Positions 27,919 through 37,034 of a stretch of 64,000 nucleotides of DNA are shown piece after piece. Location: NCBI GenBank assembly GCA_024280755.1, contig JAJRPN010000010.1, positions 62,001-126,000 of the forward strand, given 5' to 3'. Position numbers and translations under genes: made by a program. The notes beneath the pieces are model-generated. The model made no database searches. It worked only from the letters and a program-made list of their open reading frames with translations, and was not told where the DNA came from. Origin of the DNA: Planctomycetota bacterium. GTDB taxonomy: Bacteria; Planctomycetota; Phycisphaerae; Phycisphaerales; UBA1924. Positions within the stretch are counted from its first letter, which is position 1, and every line of letters starts with the position of its first letter.

Positions 27919-28914
27919 TTAAAAATCGACTTCAATCTTGAGCATTTCCAAGTCTTCACGAGCAACCGAAGTCGGCACCGGAAAATACCCGTCCTTGGCG
28001 ACAACCTCTTGCCCTTGCTTTGAGAAAATCAACTTCACAAACTCAATCCGAAGCGGATCGGTCAATCCATCTTGCGGATCAGCATTGATATAGAGATACA
28101 AGAACCGTGCGATCGGATACTCACCACTAAGCGAGTTCTCGGCATTGGCATCAAACGCCTCATCGCCCTCTTCAAGCGAAACAGCCAAAGCCTTGACACC
28201 AGCGGTTTTATATCCAAGCCCAGAATACCCAATCCCAAACTTGTCGCCAGTCACACCCTGAACCACCGCCGATGATCCCGGCTGCTCCTTCACGGACGCC
28301 TTGAAATCATTGCCCTGAAGCGCGATCTTCTTAAAAAACCCATATGTGCCCGACGCCGAGTTGCGTCCATAGATATTGATCTTCCGAGTCCGGTACGCCC
28401 GATCCGTCACGCCCAGATCGCCCCAGGTCATATCCGGGCCAACAACCGAGAACACTTCTGTGATCTGCTCGATGCTGATCTCCTCAAGCGGACAGTCCTT
28501 ATGCACATACACCGCAAGTGCATCGATACCAGTCCGCAATGCTGTTGGCTTGTACCCAAACTCGGCTTCAAACTTATCAACCTCGGACGACTTCATCGGC
28601 CGACTCATCGGCCCAAAGTTCGACTGCCCCTCAATCAACGCCGGCGGGGCCGTCGATGACCCCTTGCCCTCCACCGAGGTCTTCACCGATGGATAAAACC
28701 CACTAAACTCTTCGCCCCAAAGCGTCATCAAGTTGTTCATGGTGTCCGACCCAATGCTGGTGATCGTGCCAGACACCCCGCTGGTTGCTTCATACACCGG
28801 CAACTCATCATCGCCCTGCGATACCCCCATCGCCAGCATCGGCGCCATCGCCAAAGCCGCGACAACCGAACCGAGTTTCTTTCCTGACATCTTTCCAAAC
28901 GGTGCATTGAACAT
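27919..28914 (-). CDS. pstS: Phosphate-binding periplasmic protein PstS
   Basis: A 331-residue solute-binding protein with a signal peptide (KKLGSVVAALAMAPMLAMGVSQ) and mature start near DDELPVYE. The phosphate-binding pattern is visible: GTITSIGSDTMNNLM for one loop, SSTAPPALIEGQSNFGPMSRPMK for the next, RNSASGTYGFF for the third. The start at 28914 has AGGAGAG 6 nt upstream, better than the upstream alternative. It delivers phosphate to the PstCA permease downstream. No E. coli-like Pho box was recognised in the 195 nt before it. Confidence 0.93.
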   Translation of the reverse strand: MFNAPFGKMSGKKLGSVVAALAMAPMLAMGVSQGDDELPVYEATSGVSGTITSIGSDTMNNLMTLWGEEFSGFYPSVKTSVEGKGSSTAPPALIEGQSNFGPMSRPMKSSEVDKFEAEFGYKPTALRTGIDALAVYVHKDCPLEEISIEQITEVFSVVGPDMTWGDLGVTDRAYRTRKINIYGRNSASGTYGFFKKIALQGNDFKASVKEQPGSSAVVQGVTGDKFGIGYSGLGYKTAGVKALAVSLEEGDEAFDANAENSLSGEYPIARFLYLYINADPQDGLTDPLRIEFVKLIFSKQGQEVVAKDGYFPVPTSVAREDLEMLKIEVDF

Positions 28915-29109
28915 AGTGTCTCTCCTGAAAGTGGTTTTGAATCGTATTCTCATTGAGTAGTACTGTCGCACCCAAACACGCTCAAAGCGAGCCTCAAACC
29001 GCTAAGGTTCTATAAAGAGATCACCTGCAAATTAGAAAACACCCGTACCCGTTGCACAGCAACCGTTTACGAGCGTTCATCCTTTGATCTCTAGATTATT
29101 CAGATTCCA

Positions 29110-29763
29110 TTAATCCTCTGCGAGCAGCAATTTCAACTGCTCAAGAATCGCTGGATCACTCGGCGTCGTCCGCGACGGGAACCGCGCAACAACCTCTCCC
29201 TTACGATTCACCAAGAACTTCGCAAAGTTCCATTCCGGCTCGCCTCCGATTGGCTCTGGCTGAGCAGCGAGTTGTTTGTACAACGGATGCACATCTTTGC
29301 CCTTGACATGAATCTTGCCCATTATCGGAAAAGTCACATCATATTTGTTGCTACAGAACAGGGCGATCTCCGCGTTCGTCCCAGGCTCCTGCGCTCCAAA
29401 GTCATTGGCAGGGAATCCGATGATCACCAATCCATCCTTCTTATGCTCACGATACAACGCTTCGAGCCCCTCATACTGTGGAGTCAACCCGCACGCGCTC
29501 GCGACATTCACCATCAACACAACCGAACCTCGATAGGTATCGAGCTTCTGCATCGTGCCGTTAAGCAGCTCCATTTCATACCCAAGTACATCCTTCGAAA
29601 CCATCTTCTTCTCCTTCGGCTCTGCTGATTCAGCACTAATTTGAGCATTGGATTCATTCTTGTGATTCGAACTATTCGTCAGCCCGAGCCACGCTGGCAG
29701 AAAAAGCACCAGCATCGCACTCGCACCAATGCTCGATTTCTTGTTGCATCCAAACTTCCACAT
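29110..29763 (-). CDS. Secreted glutathione peroxidase family protein
   Basis: A 217-residue thiol peroxidase. A hydrophobic segment near residues 15-35 is a signal peptide or anchor, so it acts outside the cytoplasm. The peroxidase domain (about 60-215) has the catalytic cysteine in NVASACGLTPQYEGLEAL, the Gln of FPANDFGAQEPGTN and the Trp/Asn of EWNFAKFLV; the active residue is Cys, not selenocysteine. Such bacterial enzymes mostly use thioredoxin-like reductants. The ATG at 29763 has AAGGA 6 nt upstream. It is divergent from the PTPS-like gene and separated from pstS by about 195 nt. Confidence 0.9.
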   Translation of the reverse strand: MWKFGCNKKSSIGASAMLVLFLPAWLGLTNSSNHKNESNAQISAESAEPKEKKMVSKDVLGYEMELLNGTMQKLDTYRGSVVLMVNVASACGLTPQYEGLEALYREHKKDGLVIIGFPANDFGAQEPGTNAEIALFCSNKYDVTFPIMGKIHVKGKDVHPLYKQLAAQPEPIGGEPEWNFAKFLVNRKGEVVARFPSRTTPSDPAILEQLKLLLAED

Positions 29764-29806
29764 CTGCAATCCTTTCACGATTCACTATCCCCCGCTCTCA
29801 TCCGAG

Positions 29807-29812
29807 TATAAT
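29807..29812 (+). promoter_or_regulatory. Possible -10 box for the PTPS-like gene
   Basis: A perfect TATAAT ends 11 nt before the ATG at 29824. No Shine-Dalgarno sequence precedes that ATG, so a very short or absent leader is possible. The best -35 candidate (TTCACT at 29781) is 20 nt away, which is too far for a strong promoter. Confidence 0.35.
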
Positions 29813-29823
29813 CCAATACCCGC

Positions 29824-30654
29824 ATGACCAACACCCCTCGCCATCAAATTCTTCAACGAACCGTCCGATTCTCCATCAACCCCGACGGCTCAACCCTCGG
29901 CGAGAACTCCTACGCCAGCAAACCCAACATCTCCGGGTTCGGTCGATACTACGAAATCAAACTCGCCATCAAAGGACAACCCGATCCGAAAACCGGATAC
30001 CTCATCAGCATCCAAGAGGTTGATTCAATCGTCCGCGATCTGTTCATCCCAATCATCGCCAATCAACTCGACACCAATCCCTGTGCCCACCCTGCCCTCT
30101 TGCTCCCATCGCTCTGGGCAGTTGCTGCCGATCAGATCAATCACCAACTCCACGCGATTCACTGGCACATCACACCCTACCTGAGTATTGAAATGACAAG
30201 CACCACCCAACCATCCAACGCTGTCCTTGTTCGCCAACGCTTCGACTTTGCAGCCGCCCATCGCCTGCATGCCCCGGCCATGAGCGATGCACAGAACGCC
30301 GAGTTCTTTGGCAAGTGCAACAACCTCCACGGGCACGGACACAACTACCAACTCGAGCCGAGCATCCGCATCCCGATTGAGTTGCTCGAATCCAAAGACT
30401 ACCAACTCGAAATCCAACAGGCCGTCAACTCAACACTGCTCGACAACCTCGATCACAAGTTCCTCAACATCGACTGCCGGTGGTTTGATCAATCCAAAGG
30501 CGGCGCCATCCCCTCCGTCGAAAACATCGCCCGTATCTGCTACGAGCAACTCGCCCCCGCAATCGCTCAAATCGCCCAAGGCATCGAACTCGTCTCGATG
30601 AGTGCTTGGGAAACCGAAAAAACCGCAAGCATCTACCCCGCCGATGCGCTCTGA
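29824..30654 (+). CDS. Two-domain 6-pyruvoyl-tetrahydropterin/6-carboxytetrahydropterin synthase-like protein
   Basis: A 276-residue protein with two T-fold (PTPS/QueD) units in tandem. The C-terminal unit (about 135-276) holds the zinc and catalytic residues: FDFAAAHRLHA, then FFGKCNNLHGHGHNYQLEP, with Cys, and the His cluster HGHGH. The N-terminal unit (about 10-125) keeps the fold pattern (FGRYYEIKLAIKGQPDPKTGYLISIQEVDSIV) but has lost the HxH residues. QueD makes the 6-carboxytetrahydropterin precursor of queuosine and other deazapurines; PTPS makes biopterin. The pathway here is not fixed. It runs toward the family 9 glycosyltransferase, 27 nt downstream. Confidence 0.85.
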   Translation: MTNTPRHQILQRTVRFSINPDGSTLGENSYASKPNISGFGRYYEIKLAIKGQPDPKTGYLISIQEVDSIVRDLFIPIIANQLDTNPCAHPALLLPSLWAVAADQINHQLHAIHWHITPYLSIEMTSTTQPSNAVLVRQRFDFAAAHRLHAPAMSDAQNAEFFGKCNNLHGHGHNYQLEPSIRIPIELLESKDYQLEIQQAVNSTLLDNLDHKFLNIDCRWFDQSKGGAIPSVENIARICYEQLAPAIAQIAQGIELVSMSAWETEKTASIYPADAL

Positions 30655-30681
30655 GCCAAAAGCCCGCCAACAATACCCGCT

Positions 30682-31725
30682 GTGACGAACCCCAAACGCA
30701 TCCTGCTGATCCGACCGAGCGCACTAGGTGATGTATGCCGATCTGTCTGCGTGCTCGCAGCACTCAAAGCCCGATTCCCAGATGCCCAAATTGATTGGGT
30801 CGTTCAAGACGGATTCGAACAATCGATCATCCATCATCCCGCACTCAACAAGGTCATTCTTTTTAATCGCAAAGCCTTCGGCAAGCAATGCAAAAAAGGT
30901 CGATTCCTCCCGCTACTCCGCTGGCTTCGTGAACTCAAAGCAACACAATACGATCTTGTTATCGATGCCCAAGGGCTCGCTCGCTCTGGGTTCTTCACCT
31001 GGGCAACCCGCGCCCCAAAGCGCGTTGGCTATCGAGATGCCCAAGAAAACTCGTGGATCTTCCTCAACCAACGCATCGACGCACCCCGCACACTCCACAC
31101 CGTCGATCGCATGCTCAAACTCGCGCAGTCCACTGGTGCGAACATCTCAAAGCCCGACATGCGCCTCTACGCTGGCGATGACGAACTCTCCCAAGTCATC
31201 ATCGAATACCCAGAACGCTACGCCGTCATCGCCCCGACCTCGCGCTGGCCGGGTAAGTGCTGGTCGATCGAACGCTTCACCGAACTCACGCAGCGGCTCA
31301 TCGCTCGCCCAGAAATCGACCGCATCATCATCGTTGGTGGCCCGGGCGAACGCCTGAGCTGCGCCCCGCTGCTCGAACTCGCAGAGGACCACCCACACAT
31401 CACCGATCGCGTCGGGTCCACCACCATCTCCCAACTGCTGGCCATCATCTCTCGCGCCCAACTCGTCGTTGCCAACGACTCGGCAGCCATCCACATGGCC
31501 GTTGGCTTTGACCGCCAACTCATCGCACTCCTCGGACCAACCGAGCCCTCCCTCGTCGGCCCATATCAACACGATCATGATGTCATCCGTCACACCCAAG
31601 AAGCCGACGATTTTCACTTTCGTGATCACAAAAGCGTCGAGATGATGGATCGCATCACCACCGATGAAGTCTTCGATGCCTGCATCCCCCGCTTAACAGC
31701 CCCACTAACAAACCCGGTCGCCTAA
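30682..31725 (+). CDS. Glycosyltransferase family 9 (heptosyltransferase) protein
   Basis: A 347-residue GT-B enzyme of the ADP-heptose:LPS heptosyltransferase family. It opens RILLIRPSALGDVCRSVCVLAALKARFPDAQIDWVV, the family hallmark. The donor-binding C-terminal half has IAPTSRWPGKCWSIERFTELTQRL, then VVANDSAAIHMAVGF, the expected nucleotide-sugar site, and ALLGPTEPSLVGPY. It starts at GTG. It probably adds a sugar to the lipopolysaccharide inner core at the cytoplasmic face of the inner membrane. It is 27 nt after the PTPS-like gene and convergent with serC. Confidence 0.9.
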   Translation: MTNPKRILLIRPSALGDVCRSVCVLAALKARFPDAQIDWVVQDGFEQSIIHHPALNKVILFNRKAFGKQCKKGRFLPLLRWLRELKATQYDLVIDAQGLARSGFFTWATRAPKRVGYRDAQENSWIFLNQRIDAPRTLHTVDRMLKLAQSTGANISKPDMRLYAGDDELSQVIIEYPERYAVIAPTSRWPGKCWSIERFTELTQRLIARPEIDRIIIVGGPGERLSCAPLLELAEDHPHITDRVGSTTISQLLAIISRAQLVVANDSAAIHMAVGFDRQLIALLGPTEPSLVGPYQHDHDVIRHTQEADDFHFRDHKSVEMMDRITTDEVFDACIPRLTAPLTNPVA

Positions 31726-31734
31726 GCTACCGGG
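31713..31734. terminator. Weak candidate terminator between convergent genes
   Basis: A 6-bp stem CCCGGT/ACCGGG with a 10-nt loop across the stop of the glycosyltransferase gene. On the minus strand it is followed by TTTGTT, about 25 nt past the serC stop. The short stem and interrupted T-run make this tentative. Confidence 0.3.
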
Positions 31735-31758
31735 CTTCAGAAACATCCTGAGATCAAA

Positions 31759-32859
31759 TCAAGCCGTCGCGCCTGCATTGGTGTGGGCAAAGTCTTTCAT
31801 AAACGCAACGAGTGCTTCGCAACCAGCCTTGGGGAATGCGTTATAAATACTTGCCCGCATCCCACCGATTGCACGATGCCCCGCGAGTGTTGTCAAACCC
31901 TTCGCGTCGGCCTGCTCGATAAACAACTTGTCAAGCTCGGCCGTTGGGCACTTGAAAGTGATGTTCATGTCTGATCGATCTTCCTTGATCGCATGAGGCG
32001 TGAAGAAGTCTTGCGAATCAATAAAATCATACAAAATCGCTGCCTTCTCACGGTTGATCTCCGCCATTGCCGTCAACCCGCCCTCTGCCAAGATCCACTT
32101 GAAGACCTGCCCCATCAAATACACCCCAAAGGTCGGAGGCGTGTTGAATCGCCCTTCCTTCTTGGCGCACAATCCATACTGCATCATCTTGGGAAGCTCA
32201 CGCACTGGATTATCAATCAGGCTCTTCTTGCCAATCAACAAGGTCACACCAGCAGGCCCAAGGTTCTTCTGGGCACCTGCGTAGACCAAACCATACTGCG
32301 AAAAATCCATCGGCCGCGAGTAGATATTACTCGACATGTCCGCCACCAAGAACGAATCGCCCGGAGTCGCCGGGTTCGCTTTAAACTCGGTCCCCATGAT
32401 CGTGTTGTTCGATGTGAACTGCACATACGCAGGGTTGTCAGAGTTCTTGACCTGATCGCCTTTGGGAATGTGGTTGTAGGTGGCGTCCTTGGATGAGCCA
32501 CAGATGTGCACCTTGCCGTAGTGATGGACTTCGTCGATTGAGTCGTTCGCCCACTTACCAGTCTGGAAGTAGTCCGCGGTGCGCCCTTCAGGCAAGAAGT
32601 TCGCAGGCACCATATAGCACTGCGAAGTCGCGCCGCCTTGCATCCAGAAGATCGCCATATCATCAGGAATATTCCCAACAGTTCGACAATCCGCTTCGGT
32701 CTCATGCGTCACGCGATCGAAAAACTTGTTGCGATGCGAATGCTCTAAAATCCCGATCCCGGAATCAAAGATATTCCAGATATCTTTCTGAGCTTGTTTC
32801 AAGACGGATTCGGGCAAACATGCAGGCCCGGCTGAAAAGTTGTAGACTCGATCACTCAT
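31759..32859 (-). CDS. serC: Phosphoserine aminotransferase
   Basis: A 366-residue PLP enzyme, second step of serine synthesis (3-phosphohydroxypyruvate to phosphoserine). It opens YNFSAGPACLPESVLKQAQ; the PLP lysine is in VYAGAQKNLGPAGVTLLIG near residue 195; and PPTFGVYLMGQVFKWI follows. The start has AAGGAG 8 nt upstream. It is 46 nt downstream of serA on the minus strand, giving an operon serA-serC. The length is normal. Confidence 0.96.
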   Translation of the reverse strand: MSDRVYNFSAGPACLPESVLKQAQKDIWNIFDSGIGILEHSHRNKFFDRVTHETEADCRTVGNIPDDMAIFWMQGGATSQCYMVPANFLPEGRTADYFQTGKWANDSIDEVHHYGKVHICGSSKDATYNHIPKGDQVKNSDNPAYVQFTSNNTIMGTEFKANPATPGDSFLVADMSSNIYSRPMDFSQYGLVYAGAQKNLGPAGVTLLIGKKSLIDNPVRELPKMMQYGLCAKKEGRFNTPPTFGVYLMGQVFKWILAEGGLTAMAEINREKAAILYDFIDSQDFFTPHAIKEDRSDMNITFKCPTAELDKLFIEQADAKGLTTLAGHRAIGGMRASIYNAFPKAGCEALVAFMKDFAHTNAGATA

Positions 32860-32905
32860 CGCAAAACTCCTTCATTCACTTATCTTCTTGTTTAACAGTG
32901 TTCAT

Positions 32906-33934
32906 TTATGCATTGGCCATATCGGAAACAGACTCGCTCAACTGAGCTTTGTTCACGATATGCTTTGGTGTGCCTGTCTCTTTATACGCTTGGACGATCC
33001 GCACCATCTCTTGAGCAACCGCAACCTGCGCCTGATCCGTCGATGCCCCGACATGATGCGTCAGCGATACGCCGGGCAAGCTCGCAAGCTCTGGGCACCA
33101 ATCAATATCCTTGCTCGAAGGCTGATTCTGATACACATCAAGCCCAACGCGGATGCCCTTGGTCTTGACCGCGTTGATCAGCTCTTGCTCATTGACAATC
33201 TCGCCACGCGAGGTATTGATAAAATACGCCCCGTCCTTCATTGCTCCGAAGAACAATGGCCCGCACAAATCCCGCGTGTCATCATTGCACGCAACATGCA
33301 CCGACACAACATCGACCTTGCCCAATGCTTCAATCAATGCCTCACGCGTGTACGGGATCAGCTTGATGTCCAACGCCCGAGCGGTGTCCTTCCCCAATGA
33401 ACGAGACTGGGCAGAGACCTTCATCCCGAACGCCTGCGCCATCTTGATCAGCTCTGTACCAATCGATCCCATCCCAACGACCAGGAGCGAACGCCCTTTG
33501 AGCCCCATCGCCTTTGAATATTTTTTCTTGTTCCAATGCCCACCAATCAGTTCGCGGGTTTGTTCCGCGATCTTCCGATCAAGATTGAGCATGTGTCCCA
33601 TCGCGAGTTCGGCCACCGCCACCGCATTCATCCCTGGGCAGTTGCATACCGGCACACCCTTTGCCCCCGCAGCATCGCAATCAATGTTGTCGAACCCAGC
33701 GCCGCCACGAATAATCAGCTTGAGCGAATCGGATGATTCGATCACCGATGCGGGTACCTTTGTCGATCGCACCGCAAGCACATCAGCACCACTGGCTGCC
33801 AACGCTGCGGGCAAGGTATCCGGTCCAAGATCTGCATCAACCTGAACAACACACCCAAGAGCCTCAAGCCCTTCGATCCCTTCAGCATCAAACTTGTCGG
33901 CAACTAAAACGCGTACTGAGTCATTCTGTCCCAT
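32906..33934 (-). CDS. serA: D-3-phosphoglycerate dehydrogenase (short form)
   Basis: A 342-residue NAD-dependent D-2-hydroxyacid dehydrogenase, first step of serine synthesis. The Rossmann motif VGMGSIG is near residue 155; the catalytic residues are in NTSRGEIVNE (Arg), a downstream Glu and LTHHVGASTDQAQ (His). It ends after the substrate/NAD domains, without the C-terminal ACT domain, so serine feedback inhibition through that domain is not expected. The ATG at 33934 has GGAGG 5 nt upstream; a TTG four codons earlier is rejected. Pairing with serC supports the substrate call. Confidence 0.92.
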   Translation of the reverse strand: MGQNDSVRVLVADKFDAEGIEGLEALGCVVQVDADLGPDTLPAALAASGADVLAVRSTKVPASVIESSDSLKLIIRGGAGFDNIDCDAAGAKGVPVCNCPGMNAVAVAELAMGHMLNLDRKIAEQTRELIGGHWNKKKYSKAMGLKGRSLLVVGMGSIGTELIKMAQAFGMKVSAQSRSLGKDTARALDIKLIPYTREALIEALGKVDVVSVHVACNDDTRDLCGPLFFGAMKDGAYFINTSRGEIVNEQELINAVKTKGIRVGLDVYQNQPSSKDIDWCPELASLPGVSLTHHVGASTDQAQVAVAQEMVRIVQAYKETGTPKHIVNKAQLSESVSDMANA

Positions 33935-34043
33935 ATCGACCTCCAAGAGTGCCTATTGGCATCTCGGGAAGTCTATCACCTCAGGACCTCAAAGTCGGGT
34001 TTGGAGCTTCAAACGAAACCTACGAAAGAGCATAAAAAACATA

Positions 34044-35039
34044 TTAAGGCTGGCCGGTGTTGGCCTCGCTGCCTCCAAAGTCGATCCCCTCTAGCCCGCC
34101 TCGCGTCCAACGGTAATACCCAGGAAACGATTCCGTGCCCCGAGCCACTTTTTTGATCATTGAGGGTTCTGGATTTGACGGATCCAAAGGCTGAAAACCC
34201 GGATTCGCATCCTTCGTCGCTCGCACACTCACCGAACCATCAAAGAACAATATCGGCTGCTTTGAATCAGGCTCAAAGTAGAGCGTGTCGGGCACAGAAG
34301 CAAAGTGACGGTCGTATGTGTCAAACATATACGCCTTGCCCGATGTGTACCGAACCTGTGTGAATCGTCGATGTACCACAAAATTAAGTGAACGATGAAA
34401 CACGCCCCATGAAGCATCATGCTGATCAATCGGGCTTACTGCCGATCGAGATGAGTCGGCAGAATAAGTCACAATCGAAGTCTCGTACGAACTCTCGAAC
34501 TTACGATGCAACAGATGAACCGGAAAATCAGCGATCAATGTCTCTGCCCGTTCAACCTGCTGAGCATCCTCAGGACACGCAGCGACCGGCTCCTCCGGGT
34601 TCCCCGATAGATAATCTAGATAAGTAATATGCGTGAACCACAAATTCGAGAACCAGTTCCCGATTCGATTCGCGGGAATTGTTTGCACGCCGGTTGCATC
34701 GCGAAGAATACTCACCGCATGATGCCCAACAGCGACACGATCATTGGGTGCGTTCTGGAGATCTGCGTACGGCGTGGTGTATCGCCCCTTTTTCCAGTTG
34801 AGCGCAGGGATCGCATCACGAAAATCAAAGCCATAGCTCTTGGCTGCGGTGCCCATCTGCCTCATGTTAACTTGACACTTGAGCGTTCTGGCCGACCGCC
34901 TGGCTCCTGAGAGTGCTGGAAGCAAGATCCCAATCAGCAGGGCGATAATTGCGATGACTACCAATAACTCGATGAGTGTAAACCCACCAAGCCCAAGCCT
35001 GCCTTTGTTTGATCGAGTTGTAGGACTCTCTATTTGCAT
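34044..35039 (-). CDS. Orphan type II secretion-like pseudopilin, second copy
   Basis: A 331-residue prepilin-like protein. The leader is basic ([18 protein letters not shown]), then [25 protein letters not shown], with Glu5. The core helix is nearly identical to that of the gene at 520-1584. Near residue 267 is [18 protein letters not shown], the FxDG(S/H)V motif of planctomycete H-X9-DG proteins. The rest is a hydrophilic extracytoplasmic domain. It follows a zinc-ribbon membrane protein by 56 nt on the minus strand. Substrate of the prepilin peptidase by inference. Confidence 0.8.
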   Translation of the reverse strand: MQIESPTTRSNKGRLGLGGFTLIELLVVIAIIALLIGILLPALSGARRSARTLKCQVNMRQMGTAAKSYGFDFRDAIPALNWKKGRYTTPYADLQNAPNDRVAVGHHAVSILRDATGVQTIPANRIGNWFSNLWFTHITYLDYLSGNPEEPVAACPEDAQQVERAETLIADFPVHLLHRKFESSYETSIVTYSADSSRSAVSPIDQHDASWGVFHRSLNFVVHRRFTQVRYTSGKAYMFDTYDRHFASVPDTLYFEPDSKQPILFFDGSVSVRATKDANPGFQPLDPSNPEPSMIKKVARGTESFPGYYRWTRGGLEGIDFGGSEANTGQP

Positions 35040-35095
35040 ATCAACAATCAGTTCGGCAGAAAAACACTCATGGAGAACACCTTGAATATACCAAA

Positions 35096-36001
35096 TTATT
35101 CATCAACCTCAGCAGGAATCTGCCCAGAATCTACAACTGAATCTGTTTCATTCGCCCCAACTCCGATCATCACCGCATACACCAACGCAACCGTCGCAAC
35201 ACAAAGCGAGGCGACTATGACAACCCACGCCCGTTTCCGCTCAGATTCCCACGCTTTTTTCCATCGCTTGGCCAATCGAGCGGCTTCTTCGACTTGCTGA
35301 CGATCAGCGAGCAGTTGGGTTGTCTGCCCCCCGCTCTTTGAACTCATTTGGGCACCACCAATAGCCTCTGCACCAGCCCCGATTGGAGTGGAGACCACGC
35401 CAGCGTTCTGATTCACATTGCTCGCAGGCTCAGCATGCAATGCGAGCACCTCAGGCAAGCCCTGCCCAGGCAATGGACGAGAAGGCCCAAGCCCCAAATG
35501 CTGACGATCGCGCTCAACCGTAAACGACGCATGACAACTCGGACACGCAAATGCATCGGGCTTAACCACTGCTTGGCAGCTATGACATACTCCAAGCAAG
35601 TGCGCCACGCCGGGCGTATCTCGGGCGAGCGTCCAGAACTGCCTGGTTGATGGCCCGCGCAAAATTGATTCCGCACCGATCACCCCTTGACCAACCAGCC
35701 GAGCGATCATCTGATAGGTACACCCCGGACGGTGCGACTGACGATCATCTCGGATCGACCATGGCCCCATCTGATTCTGTGTCGCCTGTCTGCTCAACGG
35801 ATCAAACCGTCCGGCACACCCTGAGCATCGCCCGGAATCTTCGGTGACCGTCCCACAATATGGACACACCAAGGAACGAAGCACAGGCACAGGCATCTCG
35901 CCTGCGATTTCTATCGCCTGCTCCATGACCGCCGCACGCACCGATTGCCCTCCTGCTTCCTCGCTGGTGGCCAAGTCGTACCCATTGCTGGCGTCTGTCA
36001 T
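35096..36001 (-). CDS. Zinc-ribbon and GYF-like membrane protein
   Basis: A 301-residue protein. Residues 43-65 hold a zinc ribbon ([18 protein letters not shown]). Residues 78-130 resemble a GYF_2 domain: [48 protein letters not shown], as in planctomycete sensor-like proteins. A second zinc finger ([19 protein letters not shown]) lies at about 138-156. After a linker, one membrane segment near residues 262-282 ([20 protein letters not shown]) anchors the C-terminal end. It probably faces the cytoplasm. It is divergent from the parvulin lipoprotein gene, 56 nt upstream of the pseudopilin at 34044-35039. No function assigned. Confidence 0.7.
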   Translation of the reverse strand: MTDASNGYDLATSEEAGGQSVRAAVMEQAIEIAGEMPVPVLRSLVCPYCGTVTEDSGRCSGCAGRFDPLSRQATQNQMGPWSIRDDRQSHRPGCTYQMIARLVGQGVIGAESILRGPSTRQFWTLARDTPGVAHLLGVCHSCQAVVKPDAFACPSCHASFTVERDRQHLGLGPSRPLPGQGLPEVLALHAEPASNVNQNAGVVSTPIGAGAEAIGGAQMSSKSGGQTTQLLADRQQVEEAARLAKRWKKAWESERKRAWVVIVASLCVATVALVYAVMIGVGANETDSVVDSGQIPAEVDE

Positions 36002-36077
36002 ACTGTCTCCTTACACTACCGTACGCAAGATTGTGCCTTGCGGTTGACCTTTCCCGTCTTCTCTGCTCAGATCTCAT

Positions 36078-37034
36078 ATGCCAACACGAACCACCATCCG
36101 TATATTATCGAGTGTATTGCTCGCATTGCTCGCCGGTTGCACCTCATCGACTGGCACACATACGCGTGTATCGACACAATCGAAACCTGACCAATACATC
36201 ATCGCCCTCATCAATGGCTCGCCCATCATGCAGGCCCAGATCGCTGATGATCTCAAAGAGCAAGCAGGCAAATCGGCACTAATCGATCTCGTCCTCGATT
36301 ACCAACTCGAACTTGAACTCCAAAAGCTCAATCTCCAAATCACACCCGAGGATCTCGATGATGAAGAATCCAACTTCGTGCGCACAATTGCGGATCAATC
36401 TCGACAAACCCAAGGCTATCAGCTTCTTGATTCATTCAGATCTGCCAAAGGGCTCGGCCCAAGCCGATACCCCAGGTTGCTGCGCCGAAACGCAATCCTC
36501 CGCAAACTTACCAAAGACACAGCCGAGCCAACGCCAAATGAAATACTGTTGAGCAAAGCGATCGCCTTCGGACCCAAGCATCGCGTTCGCATGTTTGTAA
36601 CCCAATCACACACAAACGCATCAGCCTTACGCGATCGAATCGTCAACGCACCACTCGAAACTCTACGCTGGGCATTTGCAGATGCATGTTCAACAAACTC
36701 AATCCACCCATCCGCTGCGCGAGGCGGACTCATTACCGGCTTGAGCATTCATGATCCGAGCTATCCATTGGCTTTGAGTGACGCGATTAAAAAACTGCAC
36801 CCCGGCGAACTCTCAAAAACAATCGCAACCGATTCTGGGCACACATTAATCTATCTCGAATCAATCACCCCAGCAATCCACCCAACCAATGAGCAACTCC
36901 GATTTGTCCATGATCAACTCCGCTTGCGCAAACAGAGCGCTGCGATGAGAAAACTGGCAGCCGAGCTGATCGAGCAGGCCGATGTAATTGTGATGGATCG
37001 GGGATTGAACTGGTCTTGGAAGAACGCGCGTTGA
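36078..37034 (+). CDS. Parvulin-like (PpiC/SurA-type) lipoprotein
   Basis: A 318-residue lipoprotein with lipobox LLALLAGCTSS (lipidated Cys21). Residues 40-130 match a SurA-N chaperone arm (NGSPIMQAQIADDLKEQAGKSALIDLVLDYQLELEL). Residues 170-285 carry a parvulin-like core: HRVRMFVTQSHTNASALRDRI, then ACSTNSIHPSAARGGLITGLSIHDPSYPLALSDAIKKLHPGELSKTI, and HTLIYLESI, which follows the PpiC pattern. The active-site Cys/Asp of parvulins is not obvious, so it may be chaperone only. Likely helps outer-membrane or secreted proteins fold. It overlaps the UbiA-like gene by four bases. Confidence 0.75.
   Translation: MPTRTTIRILSSVLLALLAGCTSSTGTHTRVSTQSKPDQYIIALINGSPIMQAQIADDLKEQAGKSALIDLVLDYQLELELQKLNLQITPEDLDDEESNFVRTIADQSRQTQGYQLLDSFRSAKGLGPSRYPRLLRRNAILRKLTKDTAEPTPNEILLSKAIAFGPKHRVRMFVTQSHTNASALRDRIVNAPLETLRWAFADACSTNSIHPSAARGGLITGLSIHDPSYPLALSDAIKKLHPGELSKTIATDSGHTLIYLESITPAIHPTNEQLRFVHDQLRLRKQSAAMRKLAAELIEQADVIVMDRGLNWSWKNAR

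Noticed and set aside
28915-29109. Pho box upstream of pstS
   Set aside because: No direct repeat resembling CTGTCAT with 4-nt spacing was seen; lineage-specific boxes cannot be excluded.
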